Virus record (IMG/VR): IMGVR_UViG_3300034355_000282
Coordinates: 1 to 33,608 of that record
Length of the DNA stretch: 33,608 bases
Strand: one strand, 5' to 3'
Source: a virus
Shown: positions 1 to 8,342 of the stretch, one piece after another
How the letters are laid out: each line of letters starts with the position of its first letter
Numbering within the stretch: position 1 is the stretch's first letter
Notes under the pieces: generated by a model
What the model saw: only the letters and a program-made list of their open reading frames with translations
The model's database searches: none
What the model was told of the DNA's origin: nothing
Made by a program: the position numbers and the translations under genes

Positions 1-403
1 GTGCTGATTGTGCTGCTAACTCTGTTTTAAGGTCTTTAACCTCATTTTTGTTAATGTTAGCTAAGGCTGTTTGAATGGCAGCTTCTACGTCTTCCATTTT
101 AACGGGTTGGCTTGCTTCAACCTCAACTTCAACTACAGGCTCGCTTTCAGGTACTTTGATGTCGGTAACAAAACCACCCTCGGTAGTTACTAATGTGCCG
201 TCTTCTAATTCGTGGGTTGCATCTTGTGCGGCTTCTATTTGTCCACCAGCATCAATAACATTTAGCTTAGTGCCAACGTTAAGTTCGCCCTCGTATTGCA
301 CGATAGTTCCGTCTTTAAGTTTATCTTCAATAAACTTATGTTCAGCGTTTAGCTTTAATTTAATGCGTTCAATAACGCTTTTGATGTCTTGTGTTAAACT
401 CAT
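1..403 (-). CDS. Capsid scaffold-like protein, partial (C-terminus cut by window edge)
   Basis: This is the N-terminal 134 codons of the same acidic protein encoded in full at 32573-33142. It starts MSLTQDIKSVIERIKLKLNA, so the start codon is the complement of 401-403. It is an internal-scaffold candidate because it lies between the prohead protease and, across the circular join, the major capsid gene, and because it is charged, low in aromatics and partly coiled-coil. Compared with the full copy it has seven residue changes: M25I, A27D, G55Q, Q57E, P58A, E60Q and N61D (full copy first). Five of these fall within residues 55-61. The reading frame is intact up to the window edge, so the truncation is only positional. 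Confidence 0.7.
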   Translation of the reverse strand, partial: MSLTQDIKSVIERIKLKLNAEHKFIEDKLKDGTIVQYEGELNVGTKLNVIDAGGQIEAAQDATHELEDGTLVTTEGGFVTDIKVPESEPVVEVEVEASQPVKMEDVEAAIQTALANINKNEVKDLKTELAAQSA

Positions 404-869
404 TGCTTTTTTATTTATAAAATACATTAAATTAAATGTGTGCCATTAGGTACTCCAAGTCAGCTAAAGCATCGTGTATCTCTGCTAACTCCTCTTGTGG
501 TACGTCTTCTACTTTAACGTGGTTAAATATCCCCTCAACACTAAAGCCTTTCATCTCTCCTGATTTAATTTTTTCCCACACCATATCGTTGTTGACTTTA
601 AAAGAGCCTACCCAACTACCCTCTGGTAAGTCTTGGAATTGTATTCCCCTGGTCTTGTCAATAATCATACTCTCGTACATCACAACACCGTCTATCAACT
701 CACCATTGTGTTGAAGATTAACCTTAGACTGATAGCCCATTTCAAAATAACGTTGCGCTATGGCTTCTATAGTTTGTGCATCAAACTGAACGTAGAACTC
801 ACGCCCTCCTATGTTTCGGTAAATAGGCATATCGGCAACCATTAAAGCCCCGGTAACTATTCGCCTATC
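1..869. repeat. Left copy of 869-bp terminal direct repeat
   Basis: This segment matches 32740-33608 base for base in register with a constant offset of 32739. I count 45 substitutions and no insertions or deletions, about 95% identity. It covers most of the scaffold gene, the short spacer, and the 3-prime two thirds of the protease gene. The simplest reading is that the contig runs once around a circular or terminally redundant genome and overlaps itself, with the two ends taken from different strain variants. A true tandem duplication is possible but less likely. Confidence 0.85.
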
Positions 870-1016
870 CCCATTTTCGCTAAAGGCGAACTCATAGTGT
901 TTAGAGTACGCCATAAATGAACGTTCTATTGCGGGATGGTCAACTATTGCCACCGCATCAACGCCAGTAGTAAAATCAAAGTCATCTATGTGAACTTTGT
1001 ATAGTGGTAATTCCAT
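432..1016 (-). CDS. Prohead maturation protease, XkdF-like (Peptidase_S78_2 type)
   Basis: A 194-residue protein resembling the XkdF-like putative serine proteases that mature phage capsids by cleaving scaffold and capsid precursor. Visible family features are an N-terminal segment GVDAVAIVDHPAIERSF, a central HNGELIDGVV stretch with the candidate catalytic His103, and the conserved SGEMKGFSVEG block with candidate nucleophile Ser159. Spacing and order fit the family. The gene is followed by the scaffold gene 28 bases downstream, and then by the major capsid gene across the circular join, the usual order for a capsid maturation module. The start at 1016 gives the N-terminus expected for the family. 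A second copy of the 3-prime part at 33171-33608 encodes identical protein over 146 codons despite 16 silent changes. Confidence 0.8.
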   Translation of the reverse strand: MELPLYKVHIDDFDFTTGVDAVAIVDHPAIERSFMAYSKHYEFAFSENGDRRIVTGALMVADMPIYRNIGGREFYVQFDAQTIEAIAQRYFEMGYQSKVNLQHNGELIDGVVMYESMIIDKTRGIQFQDLPEGSWVGSFKVNNDMVWEKIKSGEMKGFSVEGIFNHVKVEDVPQEELAEIHDALADLEYLMAHI

Positions 1017-1049
1017 AATATTAATATGTTAGTATTGTTATTAGTGCCA

Positions 1050-2819
1050 TTAGATTGTTATAAGAGCTTTCTTTTTGTTTTGCTGTACGCCCATTTGACT
1101 GTTGGTAATATCGCTTTCTACAACGTACACCTTAAAGTTTTCGCCCTCTTGTATTAAACCGCTTGTGTTAGATGGAGGTTGTATGCTTGGGGGTGTTATG
1201 CCTCCCGCTGTTGGTAGACTTAAATTGCCACCACCGCCACCTACTTGGTTTATTGCAGGTTCTTGTAATGCTTTTTTTGCCGATGCCATTGCGGCTAATA
1301 CAGATGCTATGCCGCTTGTTATATAAGCCACTTGTAAAAATGGTGCTGCTGGTCCACCGGCTGCTGCCGCTTGGGTTGCCCCTGCAATAGTAGATGCAAT
1401 AGAACGTGCCGTGTCAATAGCTATTTGCGCTATAGCTAATGTTTTTTGAAAAGCTGTGTTTTTCTTTCCGTTGCCTGATAGTAATTCTCCTAAAGCGGTT
1501 AGCCCGTTTAGTGTGTTTTGGGCTATCATAAACTTAGCATCTTGTATATCTTTAGCATCTTGTATCTGTTGCTTTTTAGATATATCGCTAACATCTGCCG
1601 CCTCTTGTGCTGCTATTCTTTGTTGCTCAATTAACTTTTGGTTAAAGTCCTTATTCTCATCTAATTCTTTTTTCCTTAGTTCAGCATTTTTTAGTCCTTT
1701 TTCATTCTCAATTTTATCTAACTCTTGCACTAATTTTAATCTACTTTCAATTGAAGATTTATCTTCGGCATCTTTTTCTTTAGCGTTTTTTCTTCTTTCT
1801 TCTAAGTCTTTTTTTGCTCTTTCTATTCCCTTATCAATATAGTATTGGTCTATCTCATCTTGTTTGGCTAATGATAATGCACGTTGATCACGAACAAACT
1901 TTTCAAAATTAGATTGGTCTTCTAAGTTTGTAAACATTTGTGTGCCCATTTTATCTGTATATTCAGTATAATCTATTGCACCTTTAAGTCGCAGGTCTAT
2001 TATTTCTTTTTCTTTTTTTAGTATTTCATCTTGCGGCTTGTGTTGTAATTTCATAAGCCTTAATTGATTTTCTAATATTTTAACATTTCCTGATAGTTTT
2101 CCACCCTCTTCCGCTAAGATTTTTAAATTTTTAGAACGGTCTGTGTTAAAATCAGCCATTTCCTGATTTAGTTTTGCCTGTTTTTCGGCGGCATCATTAG
2201 CACTATTGGCATAGTCCATTAGTTTAGATATGGCTGCACCTAACCCAACTACCAATAAGCCTATGCCTGTGCTTGCTATTGCTGCTTTTAAGCCATTAAA
2301 AGACAGTCCCGTAGCTGCTACCGCACTTGAAAATGTTTTTTGTATAACGGTAGCTGCGGCTGTTACAAGGTTATTAGCTTGCTGAAATATAGTAGTAGTC
2401 TTAATTGCTTGGCTAATATTTACCCATTGCTTTTGCGCTTCTACTAATGATTGTACACCCATAGCTAACGCACTTGCCGACTGAACTTTTAGCAATAGCT
2501 TTTCTACTTCCTCCGACTTTTGCCCTAATAAACCATACAATCCCGTTATAGTTTGAAAGCCCCCTGCTACACTATTTATTAACGTGCCAAACGCTTGTGC
2601 CTTTGCTCCAGGGTCTAACTGATTAACAGCTTCGTTAACATCTTTCAATTGGTCTGCTAACCCTGCGGCTTTCTGTAAGGCTTGGAAATACTCCTCCGTT
2701 CCCTCCTTAGCTTGCAGGGCTGCTTCTTTGGCTTCCCTTAGTTGCTGCTTTACGGTTTTTATCTTAGCCTCGCTATCGCCAGAACCCTCAACCTTTACTT
2801 TTAAAACTACCTCTTCCAT
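1050..2819 (-). CDS. Tail tape measure protein
   Basis: A 589-residue, Ala/Lys/Glu-rich protein. It has long heptad-like helical stretches at about residues 10-60 and 205-430. There are hydrophobic segments near 160-200 (GLLVVGLGAAISKLMDYA) and 455-515 (AIAQIAIDTARSIASTIAGA), followed by a glycine/proline-rich C-terminus. This composition and layout is typical of tape measure proteins, which set tail length and move into the host envelope during DNA ejection. At about 1.5 angstrom per residue, 589 residues would correspond to a tail of roughly 90 nm, an inference. Its ATG overlaps the stop of the preceding large tail gene (TAATG at 2819), indicating translational coupling. It is encoded after rather than before the two large tail proteins, which is unusual outside Bacteroidota phages. 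Confidence 0.75.
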   Translation of the reverse strand: MEEVVLKVKVEGSGDSEAKIKTVKQQLREAKEAALQAKEGTEEYFQALQKAAGLADQLKDVNEAVNQLDPGAKAQAFGTLINSVAGGFQTITGLYGLLGQKSEEVEKLLLKVQSASALAMGVQSLVEAQKQWVNISQAIKTTTIFQQANNLVTAAATVIQKTFSSAVAATGLSFNGLKAAIASTGIGLLVVGLGAAISKLMDYANSANDAAEKQAKLNQEMADFNTDRSKNLKILAEEGGKLSGNVKILENQLRLMKLQHKPQDEILKKEKEIIDLRLKGAIDYTEYTDKMGTQMFTNLEDQSNFEKFVRDQRALSLAKQDEIDQYYIDKGIERAKKDLEERRKNAKEKDAEDKSSIESRLKLVQELDKIENEKGLKNAELRKKELDENKDFNQKLIEQQRIAAQEAADVSDISKKQQIQDAKDIQDAKFMIAQNTLNGLTALGELLSGNGKKNTAFQKTLAIAQIAIDTARSIASTIAGATQAAAAGGPAAPFLQVAYITSGIASVLAAMASAKKALQEPAINQVGGGGGNLSLPTAGGITPPSIQPPSNTSGLIQEGENFKVYVVESDITNSQMGVQQNKKKALITI

Positions 2820-5734
2820 TAGTATACGTTTACTTCTAATTGGTTAACAGCAGAACCTGCCTTTCTAAATATTATGTAATCTTCTTGTGTGCCATCTAAC
2901 AGCGCAAATGTTGATGGGCTTGGGGTGTTGATATTTACCCCTGCACTAAATCTCAAATCGGTTATATTACCACTCTTTTTAAACCTAAAGTCTACTTCTG
3001 GTGGTGATAGTATTTCTTGTATGTCGTAGCTTGTACTTGCCCCCGCTAATAAGAACCTACTTTGCAGGGTATACTCTGCGGGTATGGTTAATGTGTTAGA
3101 ACTAAAAATACTTGCATCGTCTAAGTCTAAGGTTACATCTCCCCTTAAATCTATAACGCTTGGGTTTTTAAGGAATAGCCCCGATTGTGTTATAGTTTGG
3201 TTGTATAGATTTAATGCCGTAACATCACTAACTCCAAACTGAACCGTTATGCCTGATGAGTTTAATAGTGTTACGTTTTCATTGTTGCCCTCCAGTACAT
3301 TGCTATCACCAAATACAACTACACCGCTACTGTTAGCATACACCGTGTTATTCTCCCCCTCTATCATTATACGCATACAGTTGGCGTGTACGCTATTGCC
3401 ATCACCGTTTACCACTAACTGAACGGAACTTGCATCTAAGAAACCGCCCTGCCCGAACCGTATAATCTTACCCGGTAACACCTCACCTGTTAGTGGCTTT
3501 CCATCAACTACAAACCCCGGCTTAACCATTCCACCAATGCTGCTACCTATGCCACCAATAATTGTTTCTTTGGTTACTTGAAAACTTTGCCCGTCTTTAA
3601 TCTTTAAAAACTCGCACTTGGTAAGTTGGTTGCTTAGTGGGTTGTAGTCTTCTATTTTTTGTAGACGTAGGTAGTACCCCTTAATAACATATATTTTGCG
3701 GAATGATAGAAACTCCACGTCTTCTGGTGTTAGCCTTAAATAACAAGTAACTAACTTACTGTTGCTATCGGATAACTCCTCTATCATATCCTTGTAGAAC
3801 TTATTGTATAGGCTGTTGCTTGTATACTCTAAGTTAGGAGGTGCTATGTATGCGTTATATCCGTAGAATAGTTCGTTAGGGTTGCCCCAATTCAATTCTA
3901 CGTCAGGGCTGTATGGGTTATCTAAATGCCCCGCATAAGGGTATTTGTTTAATATGTTGGCAACACTTGTAGGAACGTTAGAGGTAACTATGTAGCTTGG
4001 TGTACTTGTTAGCACCCCACCCCAATACAGTATGCGTATGTTGGTAGCCTTACGTTGTATCGTGTTGTTTTGCTCATCAAACTGATAGATATGCGGAATA
4101 ATACGGTTAGATTGCGTGTTGCCTACTAATGGTGTAGGGCTAAATATAACGTCAATCTTAGATTGATTTTTGCTAAAGTCGTTATCTATAAACTTTTCAA
4201 ACTTACCGTAAACCTCATCGTTGTTTTTTTGGTACTTCTCATTATAGTAGTCTTTGTCCTCTTTGTAGGTAAACAAAAACGACTTGCTATCAAGTTCACC
4301 CATAGGTGTGATAACCATGTCTTGGCTTTCATCTAACTTATCAGTCCAGTCTAAAGTTCTGTTAGCACCCGATTGGTAGTATTGATAGCGTGGCTCTACT
4401 AATATGTTTTTAGGGTTGTCGGGGTCTACTTCTATGTAGAGGTTAAACATCCTGATAAACGAAACAAGTATATCCCTTAGCTTGGTATCGGCAGGGGGCA
4501 ATGCGTTGTTCATTAGCATTGTCATACCCTCTGTAATGGTATCGGTTGCTACACCGTTGTAAAATATAGATGTTGCGGCTACTCTTATTTTTATCTCATC
4601 AAAAGTTAAACCACCGCTTGTTTTAATTAATGTTGCTAAAACTGAATTTATAACTGTAGTTCCGTTTTTTACAAACTCTATAAAGCAAGCTAAAACTACA
4701 TCTTGCTCTTGTGCATACCTTATGCGTACGTTAACATAATCACCAACCACTAAAGATACGTTATCGGCTTGTAGCTGTACGTTAAAAGTGTTAGATGTTC
4801 CCTCTAATACTCCACCATTATACCAATATCCAACAATAACTAAAGTAGTGTTTAGCTTGTAGCTACCATTTTCAACGGGTACAAATCTACCTGATGATGT
4901 GTTAAAGTTACCGCCAGTATCAAAGTTAGGTGCAGTAGTATCGTCATCAAATGGTATAGTGCTACTATTAAAGGTAGGTATAAACGTTCCAAAGAAATCA
5001 GGCGTTTCGTAAAACCCTGTTAAACTTGCTCTAAATGTCCTATCCTGTACATCGGCATTGGTTAGCCTTAAACCATTACCGCTATATGGTATGATTAAAG
5101 ATTTAAAGTAAGTATCGGTTATAAAGTCGGAGGTATAGGTATATCCCGCCAACTCCATTATTCTATCCCAATACTCCTTTGCAAAGATAGCGGGTACAAA
5201 ATCGGTTAGGGTATAAAGGTTGGTTGCCGTTTGGTCATAGTTAATCAAAGGGTAAACATAGCCCGTGCCTATTGTGGGTGTCCAACTTGCCGAAACATTG
5301 GCATAAGTATAGGCATGGTCTAAGTCGCTAAAGTCTAAAGCTGATACGGTCTTATCTCCTAACTCTTGTATTAGCGTTGGGGTGTTGCCTATTATCTGTA
5401 CATCGTAATCTATAAAGTTGGTATCTTTTAAGTATACCCTTAGTAACTGCAAGTCTCCCCTAAATACAGAAACGTCATCAATCAGTAGTTCAACATCGGA
5501 CTTAAGTGCCGGGTTAAACGTTCCGTCAATATCAATCTCAAATATATCGGTAAACAGTTCGTTGTTTAACTTGGTACCTGGGATGCGTATTGTCTTAGAA
5601 TAGTTGCCCTCTCTTGTTTCGGGCTTGCGTATATCCGATATTGAATAGTTTAACGATACAGGAACGTCATCTAATAAGTCTAACTGCGCCCACTCGCTTA
5701 GGTGGTTTGGCTTTATAAATATCTTAGTAACCAT
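2819..5734 (-). CDS. Large tail protein (baseplate hub/tail-associated candidate) with a C-terminal beta-helix
   Basis: A 971-residue protein beginning MVTKIFIKPNHLSEWAQLDL. The N-terminal third (SLNYSISDIRKPETREGNYS, followed by IRIPGT) resembles large tail or baseplate proteins common in Bacteroidota siphophages. It has no recognised enzymatic motif. From about residue 767 to 840 there are short repeats of the form V-x-G-x-x-N-x-V-x-A-N, as expected for turns of a parallel beta-helix, then a beta-rich tail end. The gene lies between the 409-residue tail protein and the tape measure gene, coupled to both through TAATG overlaps (5734 and 2819). The position and size suggest a tail-tip structural protein that may contact the host surface. 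Family assignment is by context and general resemblance only. Confidence 0.55.
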   Translation of the reverse strand: MVTKIFIKPNHLSEWAQLDLLDDVPVSLNYSISDIRKPETREGNYSKTIRIPGTKLNNELFTDIFEIDIDGTFNPALKSDVELLIDDVSVFRGDLQLLRVYLKDTNFIDYDVQIIGNTPTLIQELGDKTVSALDFSDLDHAYTYANVSASWTPTIGTGYVYPLINYDQTATNLYTLTDFVPAIFAKEYWDRIMELAGYTYTSDFITDTYFKSLIIPYSGNGLRLTNADVQDRTFRASLTGFYETPDFFGTFIPTFNSSTIPFDDDTTAPNFDTGGNFNTSSGRFVPVENGSYKLNTTLVIVGYWYNGGVLEGTSNTFNVQLQADNVSLVVGDYVNVRIRYAQEQDVVLACFIEFVKNGTTVINSVLATLIKTSGGLTFDEIKIRVAATSIFYNGVATDTITEGMTMLMNNALPPADTKLRDILVSFIRMFNLYIEVDPDNPKNILVEPRYQYYQSGANRTLDWTDKLDESQDMVITPMGELDSKSFLFTYKEDKDYYNEKYQKNNDEVYGKFEKFIDNDFSKNQSKIDVIFSPTPLVGNTQSNRIIPHIYQFDEQNNTIQRKATNIRILYWGGVLTSTPSYIVTSNVPTSVANILNKYPYAGHLDNPYSPDVELNWGNPNELFYGYNAYIAPPNLEYTSNSLYNKFYKDMIEELSDSNSKLVTCYLRLTPEDVEFLSFRKIYVIKGYYLRLQKIEDYNPLSNQLTKCEFLKIKDGQSFQVTKETIIGGIGSSIGGMVKPGFVVDGKPLTGEVLPGKIIRFGQGGFLDASSVQLVVNGDGNSVHANCMRIMIEGENNTVYANSSGVVVFGDSNVLEGNNENVTLLNSSGITVQFGVSDVTALNLYNQTITQSGLFLKNPSVIDLRGDVTLDLDDASIFSSNTLTIPAEYTLQSRFLLAGASTSYDIQEILSPPEVDFRFKKSGNITDLRFSAGVNINTPSPSTFALLDGTQEDYIIFRKAGSAVNQLEVNVY

Positions 5735-6963
5735 TAGTAGCGTTGCATTTGGTTGGTGTAGCTTGTTTCAAAAGTAACCGTTAGGTTAAAGGTCATATCC
5801 GTTAATGCTTTTTTAGCTATGTAGCTTACATCGGTTATGTTAATGGCTATAAGGTTGCCGTCTTTCTCCCAAAAGATAATAGGGCTGCTTAGTAGTTCCC
5901 TTAACCATTCGCTTTCATAGTCATCAATCCAATCGCTGTTTATTTGATAGGCTGTTTTAACCTCTGTTTGGTATTGGGTTGTTAGCCTATCGGATATGGT
6001 GTAACCAAATGATGAGCCTGTTAACTCTCCTTTCGGCTTCTTGTAATTGTACTTGCTAATTGTGTCGGTCATCTGCGAGCCTTTGATAAAACTAAAGCTA
6101 TCAAACCCGCCTAACCTATTAAGAAAGTGTAGCCGGTACTTGGTATGGTCTGAACAATTAGAAACTATGTTATACGTTTTAGTTACCGAACTTGAGCCAT
6201 TAGGTATGCCTGTATCTAAAGTGCGTATTGTATAGCGTGTTATGTTGCTGTCTATTATCGGTTGGCTGCCACTATTTAAACTTCCACCAGGTATAAGGTT
6301 AAGGCTTGCGGGTGCTGATGGCATGCGTAAGAAACAATCTCCGCTACTTGCGGGTGCGCTGTATGGGTTGTTGACTAAAACGGTTTGCACTAAGGCATTG
6401 CCATTATAGGTCTTAACCTCCGCTTGGCTAAACGTTTGCCCGTTTGGGTTTTGTATCATATACAACCACCCTTTCTCATCAATGCTTACGTTCTGTTCCG
6501 ATGGGCTATTGGTTAGAAACGTGCTACCGCTTGAGCCTAACAAACAAGTACCACTTGAGTAAGTTACAAACTGCTCAAAGTTTATAGCTGCGTTCCAAGC
6601 AAGTATAATATTGCTTTGGGCTAAGTTAGCGTAAACGGTAGGTGTTGCCCCGTACTCCTCCCCTATCCTTATAATGTACCCTTTCCAACTGTTAGCGTTG
6701 GGTGTTACCTCATCAGTAGCTAAGTCAATGTCATCGGTTAGGTAGTTTTCAATTATCCTATGCACGTCAATAACCAACTTGTTAGTGCTGCCCGGATAGA
6801 TGTTTCTCTTTATCCTACGGGTGTAGGTTACATCGCCTAAAAAAACAATGTCAACCACAAACTTAAAGTTAGCTTGCGACTGATTGGTAGTGCTTGCCAC
6901 AAACCAATTCTCATTGTAAGCGGGTGTAAACTTTTGCGGTTCTTGTAATATCGTTATTGCCAT
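5734..6963 (-). CDS. Tail protein, distal-tail-like by position
   Basis: A 409-residue, beta-rich protein starting MAITILQEPQKFTPAYNENW. I see no catalytic motif, signal peptide or membrane segment. The opening (LQEPQ, PAYN) and the VTYTRRIKRNIYPGSTN stretch resemble tail proteins of Bacteroidota phages that sit next to the large hub protein. The C-terminal part (SDWIDDYESEWLRELLSS, then FWEKDGNLIAINITDVSY) looks like a beta-sandwich end domain. The start overlaps the stop of the 971-residue neighbour's upstream partner in TAATG fashion at both borders, so the four genes from 7529 to 1050 form one coupled tail block. A distal-tail or baseplate role is inferred from gene order. Confidence 0.5.
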   Translation of the reverse strand: MAITILQEPQKFTPAYNENWFVASTTNQSQANFKFVVDIVFLGDVTYTRRIKRNIYPGSTNKLVIDVHRIIENYLTDDIDLATDEVTPNANSWKGYIIRIGEEYGATPTVYANLAQSNIILAWNAAINFEQFVTYSSGTCLLGSSGSTFLTNSPSEQNVSIDEKGWLYMIQNPNGQTFSQAEVKTYNGNALVQTVLVNNPYSAPASSGDCFLRMPSAPASLNLIPGGSLNSGSQPIIDSNITRYTIRTLDTGIPNGSSSVTKTYNIVSNCSDHTKYRLHFLNRLGGFDSFSFIKGSQMTDTISKYNYKKPKGELTGSSFGYTISDRLTTQYQTEVKTAYQINSDWIDDYESEWLRELLSSPIIFWEKDGNLIAINITDVSYIAKKALTDMTFNLTVTFETSYTNQMQRY

Positions 6964-7529
6964 TAGTCTCTTATTTCAAAAATTACTTGTTGCCCTAAAA
7001 CTTTTTCTGCTCTCCTTACTAACTGGGTAAATGCCTTTGGGTTTACCACATCAGTATAAAAGTTGCTTGTTTCTATACCGTGTTGTTGGATAGAACGTGC
7101 CATTAAAAACGCTGCTGTATCTAAGGGGTTGTTAGGTGTTTTTCTTATCCCTGCTCTTAGGCTTCTCTTTTTATCGGAGTAACCTTGTATGCTGATACCC
7201 TTGTCCATTATGTACTTTTTTAAAGCTGATACTGGAGGCATCTTATTTGTAAACTTGTACGGGCTGCCTATGCCTTTTAACCGCTTCTTACCTTTACCGT
7301 TACCTTGCACACCCTTGTCCACATACTTCCAATAATCTTGCATTGAAATGCTAACCTCGTTCTCCCCAACTTTTAATAATATGCTTTGACTTAGTAAACC
7401 ATTTGCGTTCCTGTTTTTTTCTGCTAAATTTTTTTGCATATCTTGAACAAGCAACTCGCAAAAGTTGCCAAGCAAGTCAATCATTGCCTGTTCTACGTTT
7501 ACCTTTTTACCCGTTCCTAAGCTTTGCAT
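6963..7529 (-). CDS. HK97 gp10-like neck/tail-completion protein (candidate)
   Basis: A 188-residue basic protein. The middle contains YWKYVDKGVQG followed by a glycine/lysine-rich loop and GSPYKFTNKMPPVSALKKYI. This resembles the HK97 gp10 / tail-completion family, where a conserved Y-x-x-x-V-x-x-G segment precedes a proline-rich turn. Such proteins join the head connector to the tail tube. It lies directly downstream of the tail assembly chaperone. Its first 23 bases overlap the end of the chaperone's -1 frame extension (stop at 7507-7509), which ties its translation to frameshifted ribosomes. Assignment is tentative because only the motif pattern and context support it. Confidence 0.45.
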   Translation of the reverse strand: MQSLGTGKKVNVEQAMIDLLGNFCELLVQDMQKNLAEKNRNANGLLSQSILLKVGENEVSISMQDYWKYVDKGVQGNGKGKKRLKGIGSPYKFTNKMPPVSALKKYIMDKGISIQGYSDKKRSLRAGIRKTPNNPLDTAAFLMARSIQQHGIETSNFYTDVVNPKAFTQLVRRAEKVLGQQVIFEIRD

Positions 7530-7794
7530 TTTTCATCATTAGGTTGCGTATTCTTTCCTTGTCCTTGTAGTATGCCAACATATTTAAAAACTCCACCACG
7601 TTTAGTTGCGTGAAAAAATCCCATTTTTCAGGGCAGTTATTGGAGAGGCTATCCAACGCATTATGCCACCCCCACCTTTCGTTGAACTGACCGACTGCTC
7701 CCGCAATAATTTTGCTGCCACTTTCATCTCCTCCACCGCCTTGTTTATAAAGTAGGTTTCTATATTGGTTGTTAAACCGTTCGTAACTTGATAA
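7507..7794 (-). CDS. Tail assembly chaperone, -1 frameshift extension (95 codons)
   Basis: After the T9 run the -1 frame is open from TTA (7794-7792) to TAA (7509-7507), 95 sense codons. It has no ATG until late in the segment, so independent initiation is unlikely. Translation gives LSSYERFNNQYRNLLYKQ, then a GGGG linker, then FNERWGWHNALDSLSNN and WDFFTQLNVVEFLNMLAYYK, ending KNAKLRNG. The WGW motif followed by a helical L-x-x-L-x-Y-x-x-x-K segment is characteristic of the C-terminal half of siphophage chaperones in this host group. Fused to codons 1-168 it makes a 263-residue protein. It overlaps the unshifted frame for about 63 codons and the next gene by 23 bases. The alternative is a one-base error in the T run, in which case this is simply the end of a single gene. 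Confidence 0.7.
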   Translation of the reverse strand, partial: LSSYERFNNQYRNLLYKQGGGGDESGSKIIAGAVGQFNERWGWHNALDSLSNNCPEKWDFFTQLNVVEFLNMLAYYKDKERIRNLMMKNAKLRNG

Positions 7795-8297
7795 AAAAAA
7801 AGTGCCGCAGGATATGCAACCGAGATAGGCATATACCTGTAAAACTCATCGGCTCGTTCTTTGTGGGCTTTACCATTGTACTTTGAAACTATCAACTTAC
7901 CATACCACGTTTTCTTAGCGGGTAGGTATAGAGTCGCCATTATCTTATGCAGATTGTTAATAGGGTTTTTGATGAACTCGGATAGGTCAATGTATTGCCC
8001 GGCTGTTAGTTCGTTGATTAGTAAATTAGCTTGGTATAGCTTACCGTTTATCTTTATTTGATTGACTGCCTTAGCTTCGGGTAGTTCGTTTAAGAACGCA
8101 ATCTTACCTACCAACGTAGCTAATTGGCTTGCTGTTAGTTCTAAGAATACATCCTCACTTTCTCCCGTAAGTAATGATAGCACCTTAATGTTGCGGTCAA
8201 GTATTCCCTCTGGGTCATCGGTATGTTCTAACTTGGCTATCTTAATAAAAGTGCCAATGGTAACATCTTCTAATTTTGTCGGTATGCTTAATTTCAT
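7602..8297 (-). CDS. Tail assembly chaperone, short (unshifted) product
   Basis: A 231-residue protein starting MKLSIPTKLEDVTIGTFIKI. It resembles Bacteroidota phage tail assembly chaperones: an N-terminal beta segment, an LTAGQYIDL and NLHKIMATLYLPAKK core, then MPISVAYPAALFFYQVTN. The start at 8297 is preferred over an in-frame ATG at 8387. The upstream 30 codons are not protein-like for this family and lie opposite the divergent plus-strand gene and its promoter. Codons 166-168 (CTT TTT TTT) lie in a run of nine T (7793-7801), from which a -1 shift would give a longer chaperone. After the run the unshifted frame continues for 63 more codons and ends with GIMRWIASPITALKNGIFSR. Such chaperones coat the tape measure protein during tail assembly. 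It is the first gene of the tail transcription unit. Confidence 0.65.
   Translation of the reverse strand: MKLSIPTKLEDVTIGTFIKIAKLEHTDDPEGILDRNIKVLSLLTGESEDVFLELTASQLATLVGKIAFLNELPEAKAVNQIKINGKLYQANLLINELTAGQYIDLSEFIKNPINNLHKIMATLYLPAKKTWYGKLIVSKYNGKAHKERADEFYRYMPISVAYPAALFFYQVTNGLTTNIETYFINKAVEEMKVAAKLLREQSVSSTKGGGGIMRWIASPITALKNGIFSRN
7793..7801 (-). other. Slippery run of nine T (candidate programmed -1 frameshift site)
   Basis: On the minus strand the codons are CTT TTT TTT TAT, giving the ideal slippery heptamer T TTT TTT for tandem -1 slippage. It sits exactly where the tail assembly chaperone reading passes from the N-terminal domain to the WGW-containing frame. A run this long could also permit RNA polymerase slippage, or could hide a sequencing length error. 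Confidence 0.6.
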
Positions 8298-8330
8298 ACC
8301 TATAATATGCTGATATTGGTTTTCGTGCCA

Positions 8331-8338
8331 TATATTTG
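8331..8338 (+). promoter_or_regulatory. Promoter -7 element TATATTTG for the plus-strand gene
   Basis: TATATTTG is a perfect match to the Bacteroidota primary-sigma -7 consensus TAnnTTTG. It lies five bases before the ATG at 8343, so the transcript would have almost no leader. A clear -33 TTTG at normal spacing is not seen; the nearest TTG lies about 12 bases upstream. Confidence 0.55.
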
Positions 8339-8342
8339 CGTT

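Noticed and set aside
75-449. Open frames on the plus strand opposite scaffold and protease genes (also 32814-33188)
   Set aside because: They mirror the minus-strand genes, have Ser/Thr/Leu-rich translations typical of antisense frames, and no promoter or start context.
1-1016. True tandem duplication of protease and scaffold genes
   Set aside because: The constant offset, lack of indels, and position exactly at both window ends fit circular self-overlap better; kept only as an alternative.
8307-8342. Longer start for the plus-strand gene at 8307
   Set aside because: It would place the TATATTTG promoter inside the coding region; the extra 12 residues are hydrophobic and unlike the rest.
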